From CAIWGV01 sp964515175 (GTDB lineage Bacteria > Pseudomonadota > Alphaproteobacteria > UBA7879 > UBA5542), in assembly GCA_964515175.1 (NCBI GenBank), contig CAZEUR010000035.1, forward strand, positions 1 to 12,169: a DNA stretch of 12,169 nucleotides, written 5' to 3'. The notes beneath the pieces were generated by a model. That model searched no databases. It was given only the letters and a program-made list of their open reading frames with translations, and was not told the DNA's origin. Below, in pieces: positions 1 through 7,335 of this stretch. Position numbers and translations under genes: made by a program. Position 1 is the stretch's first letter, and every line of letters starts with the position of its first letter.

Positions 1-191
1 TTTATGGCTCCGCTTATCCCCCTCGCTCAGTCTCACATCTCTTTGAACTTTTACAGGTCATTGTGCAAAAAGTTAAGAATATTTATGAGTCATCTTCCTG
101 AGGAAGAGGGCGGAAAGACCAACGCAAGAATCCCACTGCTTGAAGAATATCATCCTCCACCAAACAAGGGAAATTACATTTTTTTAGTCTT
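1..191. other. Intergenic/edge segment with no supported gene
   Basis: This stretch lies beyond the stop codon of the AsmA-like gene and runs to the window edge. I see no convincing gene. A plus-strand open frame starting at position 4 is long but mostly runs antisense to the AsmA-like gene and has no recognisable protein features. On the minus strand a 25-codon frame (160 to 83, GTG start) reads like ordinary protein but has no ribosome binding site. A short dyad, CTTCC-TGA-GGAAG, lies near 104-116. Confidence 0.5.
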
Positions 192-3092
192 CTACGAGCG
201 AGCTTCAAGGCTTGGTTTCTTATGCTCCGTCCCGGTAATCCCCGCAAAAATATTTTTCAAAAGATTGGGCGCCAAGAGTCCCAAAGGATTGCTCGACACC
301 TTAGGCTTAGAAAAAGGTCCTTTTACGGAGTACGACACAGAGAAAACCCCCTCATCCTTACCCCCTGTCAAAATTTTACCCAGAATTGGGATATCCCCCA
401 CCAGTTGGTTCAAGAAATTCGCTGGCACCAGAACCCCGTGAAGATCTAGAATTTTTTCTTTAAGGTTAATATACCCCTGAGCTGTTAGCCCAAGAGAGCT
501 GTTCATCATCTTGGCCCGGCGCACAGCGATTTCCTTGTCTTTATATTGGAACTCGATCCCATTGTCTGTGAAAACAATACCCTCCCCTTTCAAATTCTGA
601 ATCATTCCTTCCAAGGAAATTAAGCTTAGAAGCTTCGCGAAAATAGGGGCATCCTTTAGGCGCACTTCCTCAAGAGTTAGCTTTCCAGAGAAAGGCGCCT
701 GGGGGTCTCGCAAAGGCCGAGACGCCCTCAGTGTCACCTTTCTTGTTTTTATTTTATCAGAAATATCCAACCCCCTTGAAAGGATATCCAACTTGGGAAG
801 AGAAATTTCAAAAACAAGATCTTCCCCTTGAGCCCCATGCTTCATCTTAAGCGGCTCAGAATCAGATTCTCCTGACAGATTCATCTTCTGGATTTTTCCT
901 TCCTTCACTTCCATCTGAGTTTTAATATTCTTCAGGGCTATATCATTCTTAAGTTGCAAAATGCCGATAGTCAGATCAAGGTTGAAAGGGGGCATAGTTT
1001 CTGGTTTCTGAGAATGTGGCTCTTCTTGCCCCAAAGAACCCAAGAACGGCATTGCATTCAAATAAGGAATCATTCCTTGAATATGCCATATCCCTTTTTT
1101 CAAGGCTGCGGACCCTTTTCCAGAAAAATTATTAAACTTAAAAGGATTTATCTCCAGAGACACCAAATGCCCTTGGCCATCAAAGGCCCCCTTTCCTTCA
1201 ATTTCAAGCCCTTTTGACTGCACAGAGAACTTCTTTAAATGAGAAATCATGCCCCCGCGGGTGGTCAAATCCACCTCAAGCCTACCAGGAATCCCTTTGG
1301 GTTTAGACCAGTTCAACGCAGGAATAGAAAAGTTCGCTCCCTGAAAATTCAGATCTAAACCCAACATAGATTGTGATTGATGATCTTCTGTGGAAATATA
1401 AGAAACAGAGACGTTACCCCCATTACTTTTAACATGGGGTTTAAGAGCTGTCGGCAAGAGCTTTAGGAGTCCCTCCACCTTACCCTGACCCTCAAGCTGA
1501 ATTTTTGTTTTTTGGGCAGCCTTAAGATCCAGAAATTCTTGCCAAGAAAAAGAAGATTCAAGATCATTAATGATTCCCTTTCCTTCAATTTTTCGAGAAG
1601 AAGGCTCTAAGGTAAGAATCAAATTTGTGTTTGAAAAAGAAAGATTACTCGATTTATCCCGGAACGTGAAATCTCCACCTTTAAGGTTGGCCACACCAAG
1701 AACGACCAATTCTCCGCTCTTCAGCGATTCTTGTAAAGGCGTCTTTATGTGAAGTTGGGCCGTCATCTGTCCCTTGTGTCCAGAAATTTTCACAGGCAAA
1801 GACTTTTTGAAAGGCTCTAGAGCCAAAAGTTTAGTCACCCCGCCCAAAGGACCTTCCAGATTAAGATTTAAGGCCATTTGAAGGGGAGGTTTGCCAAAAC
1901 TTGAAAGCGCCACAAGACTGTTGTTGATTGATATATCCCCTAACATGCCTTGATGAATCTGAATTGTGCTCTCCGCATCATCAAATTCAAAAGAGGCCTT
2001 AACTTTTTCCAGGGGAGGAAGGGTCTTTAAATGGACAACTGTCCCTCCATTCAACTGAGCAGAGCCCCCAATATGGTCAAGCGTCAGACCTTTTTGTGCT
2101 CCCGCTTTTTTGAATTCCAAAGTAAGCTGAGCATTGGTCACATTCCCTGCCCTAATATTTTCCAGAACCCAAACCCTTGCCTTCGTTTTGTCTGGCAACC
2201 AAACTTTAGGGAGAAGCTGGATAGGGCAGCTTGAACTTTTAAAAGTCATTTTCAAGGATTCTTCTGCCCCACCCCACCACGTGCCAGAAAGAGACAGCGG
2301 AACATCGAAATCAAACTTCCAAGAACCTGTGAAATCCAGTTTTTCACGCCGACCGTCATAATTGAAGAAAAATTCTCCCGTAAGCGGTGCATCATAAAAA
2401 CTCAAATCTTTTTTAAGACCTTCCTCTTCAATGGGCAAAGAGGCCAATACCAAATTTTTTACTTTAAAATTTCCGGTCAAACAAAGATTTCTGAGATTGA
2501 AGGAAAAATCTCCAGAAAATGTCAGGGGATATTTTAATCCCTGGAAATCTCCTGATACTTTAAGATTTATTTTTTGAGAAAACTGAAGCATATAAAGGTC
2601 CGCATTATCAATGCGCCATGTTTTGTTTTTTGTGAGAATCGTAACCGTGCTGCCCGTCGCCTCTAAATATTTTAAAGGCATTTTTGACAGGCTTGCCTGC
2701 AGTTCCTCAAGCACAGATTGATTGGAATCGTCTGCAGTTACCCTCACCTGAATATCTGCCCGATCCAAAGTGATCGCTGCCACTTTAAAATCCCCTTGAA
2801 GGAGGTTCCATATGCGCCAGGCCGCGTACAACTTTGGTGTTTTGACAGAAATTTCAGGCCCTGTGTAAACCACATTTGTCAGCTCAAGCTCTGGCAAATG
2901 GAAAAAAGAGTCAACTTTAAGAGAAAGCGTTTCAAAGGCAATGCCCTCCGGCACATACTTCATGACGGGGGAGGATTTATCAAAAAATATGGGGTTTTTC
3001 GAAAGGTACCACATACCCCCCATAAGCATTAGCGCCAAAGAAATGAAAATGGCGGCTAAAATCTTTACAATTTTTTTTATGTGAAATGCCAT
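192..3092 (-). CDS. AsmA/YhdP-like envelope protein (DUF3971 / AsmA-like C-terminal)
   Basis: A 966-residue protein of the AsmA/YhdP/TamB group: inner-membrane-anchored, beta-rich periplasmic proteins implicated in moving phospholipids to the outer membrane. One N-terminal membrane segment (about residues 8-28) is followed by a very long, mostly beta-strand periplasmic part. The clearest family signal is the C-terminal block at about 887-949: a VPxxxLNxL stretch, then IPILGKILTGG, a GVFSVSY strand, KGPxxxPKV and NPLGLLAP. This pattern is typical of the YhdP/DUF3971 branch. The ATG at 3092 is preferred over a TTG two codons upstream; no good Shine-Dalgarno precedes either. Length fits the family (roughly 900-1300 residues). 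It is divergent from the phosphatase-like gene across about 98 bp. Export of lipid fits the LPS genes nearby, but the direct role is inferred from family only. The N-terminal two thirds could not be assigned residue by residue. Confidence 0.85.
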   Translation of the reverse strand: MAFHIKKIVKILAAIFISLALMLMGGMWYLSKNPIFFDKSSPVMKYVPEGIAFETLSLKVDSFFHLPELELTNVVYTGPEISVKTPKLYAAWRIWNLLQGDFKVAAITLDRADIQVRVTADDSNQSVLEELQASLSKMPLKYLEATGSTVTILTKNKTWRIDNADLYMLQFSQKINLKVSGDFQGLKYPLTFSGDFSFNLRNLCLTGNFKVKNLVLASLPIEEEGLKKDLSFYDAPLTGEFFFNYDGRREKLDFTGSWKFDFDVPLSLSGTWWGGAEESLKMTFKSSSCPIQLLPKVWLPDKTKARVWVLENIRAGNVTNAQLTLEFKKAGAQKGLTLDHIGGSAQLNGGTVVHLKTLPPLEKVKASFEFDDAESTIQIHQGMLGDISINNSLVALSSFGKPPLQMALNLNLEGPLGGVTKLLALEPFKKSLPVKISGHKGQMTAQLHIKTPLQESLKSGELVVLGVANLKGGDFTFRDKSSNLSFSNTNLILTLEPSSRKIEGKGIINDLESSFSWQEFLDLKAAQKTKIQLEGQGKVEGLLKLLPTALKPHVKSNGGNVSVSYISTEDHQSQSMLGLDLNFQGANFSIPALNWSKPKGIPGRLEVDLTTRGGMISHLKKFSVQSKGLEIEGKGAFDGQGHLVSLEINPFKFNNFSGKGSAALKKGIWHIQGMIPYLNAMPFLGSLGQEEPHSQKPETMPPFNLDLTIGILQLKNDIALKNIKTQMEVKEGKIQKMNLSGESDSEPLKMKHGAQGEDLVFEISLPKLDILSRGLDISDKIKTRKVTLRASRPLRDPQAPFSGKLTLEEVRLKDAPIFAKLLSLISLEGMIQNLKGEGIVFTDNGIEFQYKDKEIAVRRAKMMNSSLGLTAQGYINLKEKILDLHGVLVPANFLNQLVGDIPILGKILTGGKDEGVFSVSYSVKGPFSKPKVSSNPLGLLAPNLLKNIFAGITGTEHKKPSLEARS

Positions 3093-3190
3093 TTTCAAAT
3101 TAACCGTGATTCATGAAGCCCATCGTGCTATAAAAAGTGTATCATACATTGGTGTGACCTTAAACCAAAGAGGAAATAAGAGGTAAAAAA

Positions 3191-4624
3191 ATGAAGATAA
3201 TTTCTTATGAATTGAATGAAGTTCCTTGGCGGGTTATTGACTATTTTATCAGTCAATGTCCCAAGTCCACTTTGGTTAAAATTCTGCAGAGTTCTTATCA
3301 ATACACAACGGTCACTCAAGATTCTGGTGAACTTCATCCTTGGAGCACTTGGCCCACCGTTCACCGAGGCGTCTATAATGATACCCACAACATCCGATTT
3401 CTCAATCAACATATTACCTCAAAACACCCCCCCCTTTGGGAAATTTTAGCAGACCACAAGGTTCCAGTCGGTGTTTTTGGCAGCCTCCAATCTTGGCCCA
3501 TTCCAAAAAAACAAGCCTATCGATTTTATGTCCCGGATACTTTTGCTCAAGATAGCCAAACTTATCCTGAAGACGTGAGTATTTTTCAGGAATTTAATCT
3601 GCGTCAAACCGAAAAAGATGGGGGAACTGTTCCAAAACCCCTCAAAATATCAATGGATCTTGCCAAAGAAGTTTTCCAGCTTTTAGACAAGGGGCTTTCT
3701 TTCAAAAGCGTAGCTCTTGTGGGTCAACAGCTTTTAAAAGAAAAGTTAAACCCTGACTTCAGATCCATTAGGCCCATTTTTCAATCCCCCATTGCTTTTG
3801 ATTTTTATTTCAAACTCCTTCAAGAAACGGCCCCCAGCTTTTCAACATTTTTCACCAACCATGTTGCTGGTATGATGCATCGATATTGGAAACAGGCCTT
3901 TCCTCAAGATTTTGGACTTCTCCCCTCCACAGAAAAGGACAAATTTCGAGCGCTCAATATTTTACGCGCCATGCAGATAGCAGATGCTCAGCTTAAGAAG
4001 CTCAAAGCTTTTGCAGATGCCAATAATTATATCCTCATGATTTCCTCCAGCATGGGACAAGAACCCATCGAACGAGGAGATTACAAAGGCGAGCTCAAAA
4101 TCAGCCACATGGACCGTTTTTATAAGGCAGTCGGCTATACAGGATTTGTCAAAAATAATTTGGCCATGAATCCTGATTTCTCCTTCTCTTTTCACGACAA
4201 GGAAGACCTGACTCTTTTCAAAAACTTAGTCCAAATTCTTAAGTCCAAAGAGGGAGCTCCCCTCTTTACTTTCAAGGAATCAGGCCTCACCCTTAATTGC
4301 AATTTGCAGTCTTCTGTAGCCCTTATTGAGCACGGTCACATTTACAAGGGAGAGCTCTCCTTACCCTTTGAAGATTTAGGAATCACCGTTGAGTATCGGG
4401 ATCAAGGAACAGGATACCACCAACCAAAAGGGATCTGGATTATCTACCACAAAGATCTGAACCCCATCTCTTATCGGGAAGAGGTTGAGTCCATAGAGAT
4501 TGCTCCGTCTATTCTATCCCTGTTTGGAATCAAGGTTCCTTCCTATATGAAGAAGCCTCTGCCTACAGTTAAAAAACTAAAAGACCTCATTCCCCAAGAA
4601 GAACGCACCCCGGATTTTTCTTGA
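3191..4624 (+). CDS. Alkaline-phosphatase-superfamily (type I phosphodiesterase-like) protein, metal site degenerate
   Basis: A 477-residue soluble protein with no signal peptide. The start at 3191 is preceded by AAGAGG at normal spacing. The layout is that of phosphodiesterase/nucleotide pyrophosphatase-like members of the alkaline phosphatase superfamily. An N-terminal strand is followed by a WSTWPTVHRG block (51-60) where the nucleophile Thr/Ser would sit. A TNHVAGMMHRYW block (222-233) occupies the usual Asp/His metal region. A GYHQPKGIW block (408-416) has the expected late metal-binding His410, and the tail reads IEIAPSILSLFGIKVP, like the family's C-terminal 'DIaPTiL...G...P'. Where canonical enzymes have S-D-H-G, this protein has S-S-M-G-Q (286-290), so two usual metal ligands are absent. 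It may be a divergent enzyme with another metal geometry or a non-catalytic relative. Substrate is unknown. It is divergent from the AsmA-like gene and convergent with lptA. Confidence 0.75.
   Translation: MKIISYELNEVPWRVIDYFISQCPKSTLVKILQSSYQYTTVTQDSGELHPWSTWPTVHRGVYNDTHNIRFLNQHITSKHPPLWEILADHKVPVGVFGSLQSWPIPKKQAYRFYVPDTFAQDSQTYPEDVSIFQEFNLRQTEKDGGTVPKPLKISMDLAKEVFQLLDKGLSFKSVALVGQQLLKEKLNPDFRSIRPIFQSPIAFDFYFKLLQETAPSFSTFFTNHVAGMMHRYWKQAFPQDFGLLPSTEKDKFRALNILRAMQIADAQLKKLKAFADANNYILMISSSMGQEPIERGDYKGELKISHMDRFYKAVGYTGFVKNNLAMNPDFSFSFHDKEDLTLFKNLVQILKSKEGAPLFTFKESGLTLNCNLQSSVALIEHGHIYKGELSLPFEDLGITVEYRDQGTGYHQPKGIWIIYHKDLNPISYREEVESIEIAPSILSLFGIKVPSYMKKPLPTVKKLKDLIPQEERTPDFS
3427..3434 (+). 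repeat. C8 homopolymer tract inside the phosphatase-like gene
   Basis: Eight consecutive C residues fall in the codons for His-Pro-Pro-Leu at about residues 79-82. A gain or loss of one base would truncate the protein early. Similar tracts occur in lptC and in the kinase-like gene of this window. Confidence 0.6.
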
Positions 4625-4636
4625 GGCCACAAGGCT

Positions 4637-4698
4637 GACCATTTTATACCCAACGAAAAAATAGTCGCAACTAGTTTTTGATTGGGTATAAAATAGTC
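4637..4698. repeat. Long imperfect hairpin (62 nt) in the convergent gap
   Basis: The arms are 4637-4653 (GACCATTTTATACCCAA) and 4682-4698 (TTGGGTATAAAATAGTC): 17 bp with a single mismatch, including a perfect 13-bp core. Inside, a second stem pairs 4656-4665 with 4670-4679 (one mismatch), closing on a CGCA loop. The motif AAATAGTCG also occurs as a direct repeat (4659-4667, 4691-4699). It starts 13 bp after the stop codon of the phosphatase-like gene. It could be a factor-assisted or bidirectional terminator, or a palindromic intergenic repeat; there is no classical T-tract immediately after the stem. Confidence 0.75.
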
Positions 4699-4720
4699 GA
4701 ACACAGCTTTGATCAGACAG

Positions 4721-4776
4721 ACCATCCATTGTCAATGGACACTTTTATATTAGACCATTCATTAGCAATGGATGGT
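4721..4776. repeat. Nested/bistable inverted repeat upstream of lptA 3' end
   Basis: Four related arms occur here. 4721-4731 (ACCATCCATTG) is perfectly complementary to 4766-4776, and 4726-4738 is an odd-centred palindrome (CCATTG-T-CAATGG). 4754-4763 (ACCATTCATT) pairs with 4767-4776 across an AGC triloop with one G-U pair on the plus-strand RNA. Two alternative folds share the last arm: a long nested hairpin over the whole segment, or the compact triloop hairpin. The G-U pair becomes a C-A mismatch on the minus strand, so the compact form is more stable in plus-sense RNA. It lies 11 bp beyond the lptA stop. Terminator, mRNA-stabilising hairpin or mobile palindromic repeat are all possible. 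Confidence 0.65.
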
Positions 4777-4787
4777 TCTCGAAAACC

Positions 4788-5297
4788 TCACCCCGCCAGA
4801 AGGACACGCACCCGATTTGTCTTGGATTTTTTGTCTTTTGGCATCTCTTTCGTTGGATCATATCCAAAAACTTCTGTGACTCCCGTCTTGCGGTTGATAC
4901 GGCCATAGGATCCCACCAACTGATTTTCTTTTTCTGTAACCTTCACATTTCCTTTAAGGATAATAATATCTGTGACCACGTCAAAATATCCCTCATGGGA
5001 TTGAGCCACTTTGTTGGGCATCACAACCTTCACATGGCCAAAAGCTTCTACTTTTTTAAGCTCAGATGATTTTCCTTGTTTTTCAAAATACCCATAAATC
5101 GCATCTCCCAGGAGTGTAGAGTGCCCCTTGCGCACAAAAGCTTTTTGAAAGGCACTTATTTTTTTAAGATTTTGATCAATCTCGATGGCCCCTTCCCCAT
5201 GGATATGTATGGGTTCTTTTTTATCCTCCTTTATCTCAAGAGAAGCAGCCCCCACAAAAGGCACAAGAAGAAAACTTATAAAAAGAGCATATATCAT
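4788..5297 (-). CDS. lptA: LptA/OstA-like periplasmic LPS transport protein
   Basis: A 169-residue exported protein. A hydrophobic N-terminus (1-18, ending VGAAS) looks like a cleavable signal peptide. It is followed by the OstA/LptA beta-jellyroll repeat pattern: HGEGAIEIDQNLKKISAFQK, then GDAIYGYFEK, a VEAFGHVKVV strand, a YFDVVTDIIILKGNVKV strand and GSYGRINRKTGVTEVFG. LptA polymers bridge LptC at the inner membrane to LptD at the outer membrane and carry LPS across the periplasm. It starts within the last codons of lptC (ATGA overlap), and GGAG lies about 9 nt upstream of its ATG, so the two are translationally coupled. Length is normal for the family. LptB, often encoded next in proteobacteria, does not follow: the next element is a hairpin-rich gap. 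Confidence 0.88.
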   Translation of the reverse strand: MIYALFISFLLVPFVGAASLEIKEDKKEPIHIHGEGAIEIDQNLKKISAFQKAFVRKGHSTLLGDAIYGYFEKQGKSSELKKVEAFGHVKVVMPNKVAQSHEGYFDVVTDIIILKGNVKVTEKENQLVGSYGRINRKTGVTEVFGYDPTKEMPKDKKSKTNRVRVLLAG

Positions 5298-5941
5298 TTT
5301 TGCTCTCCAGATTCTTGAATAAAAATCACATCTGCAGGGCCCTTGAGCCGCAGAAAATTTTTCTTTTCGTCGATAAAAAATCCCTTTTCACCACGAAGCT
5401 GTCCATACATACTGATCCCTTGGACCAGATCATTTGTCTCAATGCAAGAATTCTTGAAATCAATCCGGGCCGTGTCCGACCAAATTTCCGTATCCCCCTT
5501 ATCGTAAATAAAAGTCACATTTCCATAAAGATTTGCAATTTTATTGCCAGATGTTTGCACGTCCCCCGTATTGGCCAGCAAAAAAAGAACAGCACCCTCT
5601 TTTAGGGTAATGCGGCCTTGGATTTTTTCCAGCTCTACCTTATCCTCGCTCACTTGCCGTGCAAGGCTCGCCATCAAGCTGTAGGGCTGATCTCCCCCCC
5701 CAACAAACCGAGGGTTCACAATAAACTTTTTTTGTAAGTCTATTTTCATACCCTTCACGGTTATAGTGTTTTTAAGAAATAAACTAGGAAGCTCTCGAAA
5801 TTGAGCCCATAAAAAGACGAGAACTAATAGAACCCCGCAGAAAACTAGAAAAACCACTTTGATAAAGCGGCGTTTTTCTAACTTCTTATAGAGTTCATCA
5901 ATCTTATCAGAAAATTCAGAATCGGAATTTCGAGACATCAC
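5294..5941 (-). CDS. lptC: LptC-like LPS export protein
   Basis: A 215-residue protein with a short charged cytoplasmic N-terminus, one transmembrane helix (about 27-47, hydrophobic run ending LVFLWAQF) and a periplasmic beta-rich LptC domain. Recognisable parts are VKGMKIDL and NPRFVGGGDQPYSLMASLARQ (about 63-96), then successive strands around ITLKEGAVLFLLANTGDV, IANLYGNVTFIYDKGDTEIW and GPADVIF near the end. LptC anchors the periplasmic LPS bridge to the LptBFG transporter and passes LPS to LptA. Both ends overlap neighbours by 4 nt (ATGA with kdsD and with lptA), which indicates a single transcript with coupled translation. The start could be M1 or M2. A C8 tract at 5694-5701 (as G8 on the coding strand) encodes the GGG at 81-83. 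Confidence 0.85.
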   Translation of the reverse strand: MMSRNSDSEFSDKIDELYKKLEKRRFIKVVFLVFCGVLLVLVFLWAQFRELPSLFLKNTITVKGMKIDLQKKFIVNPRFVGGGDQPYSLMASLARQVSEDKVELEKIQGRITLKEGAVLFLLANTGDVQTSGNKIANLYGNVTFIYDKGDTEIWSDTARIDFKNSCIETNDLVQGISMYGQLRGEKGFFIDEKKNFLRLKGPADVIFIQESGEQK

Positions 5942-6915
5942 ACCAAACCGATGCGTAACAAGTCATGAATATGCAAAAGACCCAAGGGAATACGATTCTC
6001 ATCTACAACAAAGAGCGATGTAATTGTGCCCTGCATCAGATGGAGGGCTTCTTCAAGCAACGCATCGGGTGCAATGATTTTTGGGGATTTTGTCATAACA
6101 TCTGTGACCATTTTGTGCAGGAACCCATCCCCCATGTGACGCCTTAAATCTCCATCTGTTATAATGCCAGTAAGTTGTCCCTCTGCATTCAAAACTCCAA
6201 CGCATCCAAATTTCTTGGATGTCATAATTTGAATACCCTGAGATATGGGGGTCCCTTCTGTAACCAAAGGAATGGCATCCCCTTTATGCATAATTTCTTT
6301 AACCCGTTTTAATCTGTTTCCAAGATCGCCGCCTGGGTGAAAAGATTTAAAATCTTCCTTTGAAAATCCTTTTTTTGCAAGCAGCACAACCGCCAAGGCA
6401 TCCCCTAAAGCCATCATCATCGTGGATGATGTGGTAGGCGCAAGACCATTAGGACAAGCTTCTGGAACGGAAGGTAACACAAGGGTCACCGCAGCCTCCT
6501 TAGAGAGAGCGCTTTCTTTTCTTTGAGTCATGGCAATGAGGGGCACCCCTTGACGAGATGTATAGCGGATGATTGCTTCCAACTCTCTTGTTTCCCCAGA
6601 ATAGGACAAAGCCAGAACCGCGTCTCCCGGCAAAATCATTCCTAAATCTCCATGACTTGCCTCTGCCGGATGAATGAAAAATGCCGGAGTTCCAGTGGAT
6701 GCCAGAGTAGAGGCAATTTTGCGGGCCACATGACCACTTTTGCCCATACCCGTTACAATGAGACGACCCTTGAGAGAGAAAACAATCTCAATGGCTGCTG
6801 CGAAAGAAGCATCTAAAACGTTCTTCAGGGCTTCAAGACCTCTGATTTCTAAGTCTAAAACCTTTTTAGCCTCCTCAAGGTCGGAAAAATGATCGGGAAA
6901 AATTTTTGCCATCAT
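5938..6915 (-). CDS. kdsD: Arabinose-5-phosphate isomerase (KpsF/GutQ/KdsD family)
   Basis: A 325-residue enzyme that converts ribulose-5-phosphate to arabinose-5-phosphate, the first step to Kdo of the LPS core. The SIS sugar-phosphate domain spans about 38-180: TGMGKSGHVARKIASTLAST (55-74), HPAEASHGDLGM (82-93), SYSGETRELEAI (104-115) and VPEACPNGLAPTTSST (150-165). The SFHPGGDLG block follows at 191-199. Lys59, Glu111, Glu152 and His193 fall at the positions reported as important in E. coli KdsD, so it should be active. Two CBS domains follow (about 205-262 with VTDG-like ITDGDLRR, and 272-325). The start is M1 or M2; AGGA upstream is spaced better for M2. It is second in the operon, 13 nt after the lipoprotein gene, and overlaps lptC by 4 nt. 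Length matches the family. Confidence 0.95.
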   Translation of the reverse strand: MMAKIFPDHFSDLEEAKKVLDLEIRGLEALKNVLDASFAAAIEIVFSLKGRLIVTGMGKSGHVARKIASTLASTGTPAFFIHPAEASHGDLGMILPGDAVLALSYSGETRELEAIIRYTSRQGVPLIAMTQRKESALSKEAAVTLVLPSVPEACPNGLAPTTSSTMMMALGDALAVVLLAKKGFSKEDFKSFHPGGDLGNRLKRVKEIMHKGDAIPLVTEGTPISQGIQIMTSKKFGCVGVLNAEGQLTGIITDGDLRRHMGDGFLHKMVTDVMTKSPKIIAPDALLEEALHLMQGTITSLFVVDENRIPLGLLHIHDLLRIGLV

Positions 6916-6928
6916 GTCCTATCAAAGG

Positions 6929-7243
6929 TTACAGAAGTTGATCATTATAACTGGGATCTAAGGCTGCTCTAGAATCCAAAGAATTAGCTCGAGGGCTAGA
7001 CAGTCTTATATCTTTTTCGAATTCATTCCATTTATTCTCTACGGGCACTGTCGAGGAATTAGGATTCTCTCCGCCCGCTAGTGTATCCAGCATTTGTTCT
7101 TTGGGCGTTAAGGAGTCTTTTGCCCATACTTTTTTATAAACAACTTCGTTGCCAAGTTTTTGGTCTTTTTCTTCTCGCACAGAGTCCGAACATGCTGTCA
7201 CCAACCCCAACAAAACCAATCCACCCATCACTTTTAAATTCAT
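6929..7243 (-). CDS. Small lipoprotein, first gene of the kdsD-lptC-lptA operon
   Basis: A 104-residue predicted lipoprotein of unknown function. The N-terminus MNLKVMGGLVLLGLVTAC is a lipoprotein signal with lipobox V-T-A-C and lipidated Cys18. The mature part is short, hydrophilic and charged, with two Pro/Ser/Asn-rich stretches and no recognisable domain. The ATG at 7243 was chosen over one nine codons upstream because AGAGGG precedes it at good spacing and the shorter form gives a proper lipoprotein signal. Asp/Ser residues follow Cys18 (CSDS), and Ser at +2 favours outer-membrane sorting by the E. coli rule. It ends 13 nt before kdsD, so it is probably co-transcribed with the LPS genes. 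I considered BamF-type (DUF3035) alphaproteobacterial lipoproteins but see no matching motif. Confidence 0.75.
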   Translation of the reverse strand: MNLKVMGGLVLLGLVTACSDSVREEKDQKLGNEVVYKKVWAKDSLTPKEQMLDTLAGGENPNSSTVPVENKWNEFEKDIRLSSPRANSLDSRAALDPSYNDQLL

Positions 7244-7272
7244 AAGAAACCCTCTATCTATGTGCGTCACTC

Positions 7273-7299
7273 TTGACTTTTTCCTTCCGATATAATATC
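7273..7299. promoter_or_regulatory. Putative divergent promoter region between the LPS operon and trhO
   Basis: The 92-bp gap holds the palindrome GATATAATATC (7289-7299). It gives a consensus -10 TATAAT at 7291-7296 on the plus strand and a TATTAT on the minus strand. A TTGACT lies at 7273-7278, but its 12-bp spacing to TATAAT is too short for a standard sigma-70 promoter, so the -35 element is uncertain. Placement between two divergent genes is the main support. Confidence 0.35.
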
Positions 7300-7335
7300 A
7301 GAATGTAGTCCATCTGGATACAATTGGGAAGAAAA

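Noticed and set aside
83..160. 25-codon minus-strand frame (VEDDILQAVGFLRWSF...) after the AsmA-like stop
   Set aside because: It reads like protein, but the GTG start has no ribosome site and the frame is too short to support; it may be chance or a remnant.
4..441. 145-codon plus-strand open frame at the left edge
   Set aside because: It runs mostly antisense to the AsmA-like gene, lacks a ribosome site and shows no domain-like pattern.
7273..7296. TTGACT + TATAAT as a standard sigma-70 promoter for trhO
   Set aside because: The 12-bp spacing is too short for a functional pair; only the -10 box is kept as a weak call.
7324..7335. TTG start four codons upstream of the chosen trhO start
   Set aside because: It would place the GGGAAG ribosome site inside the coding region; the ATG at 7336 has correct spacing.
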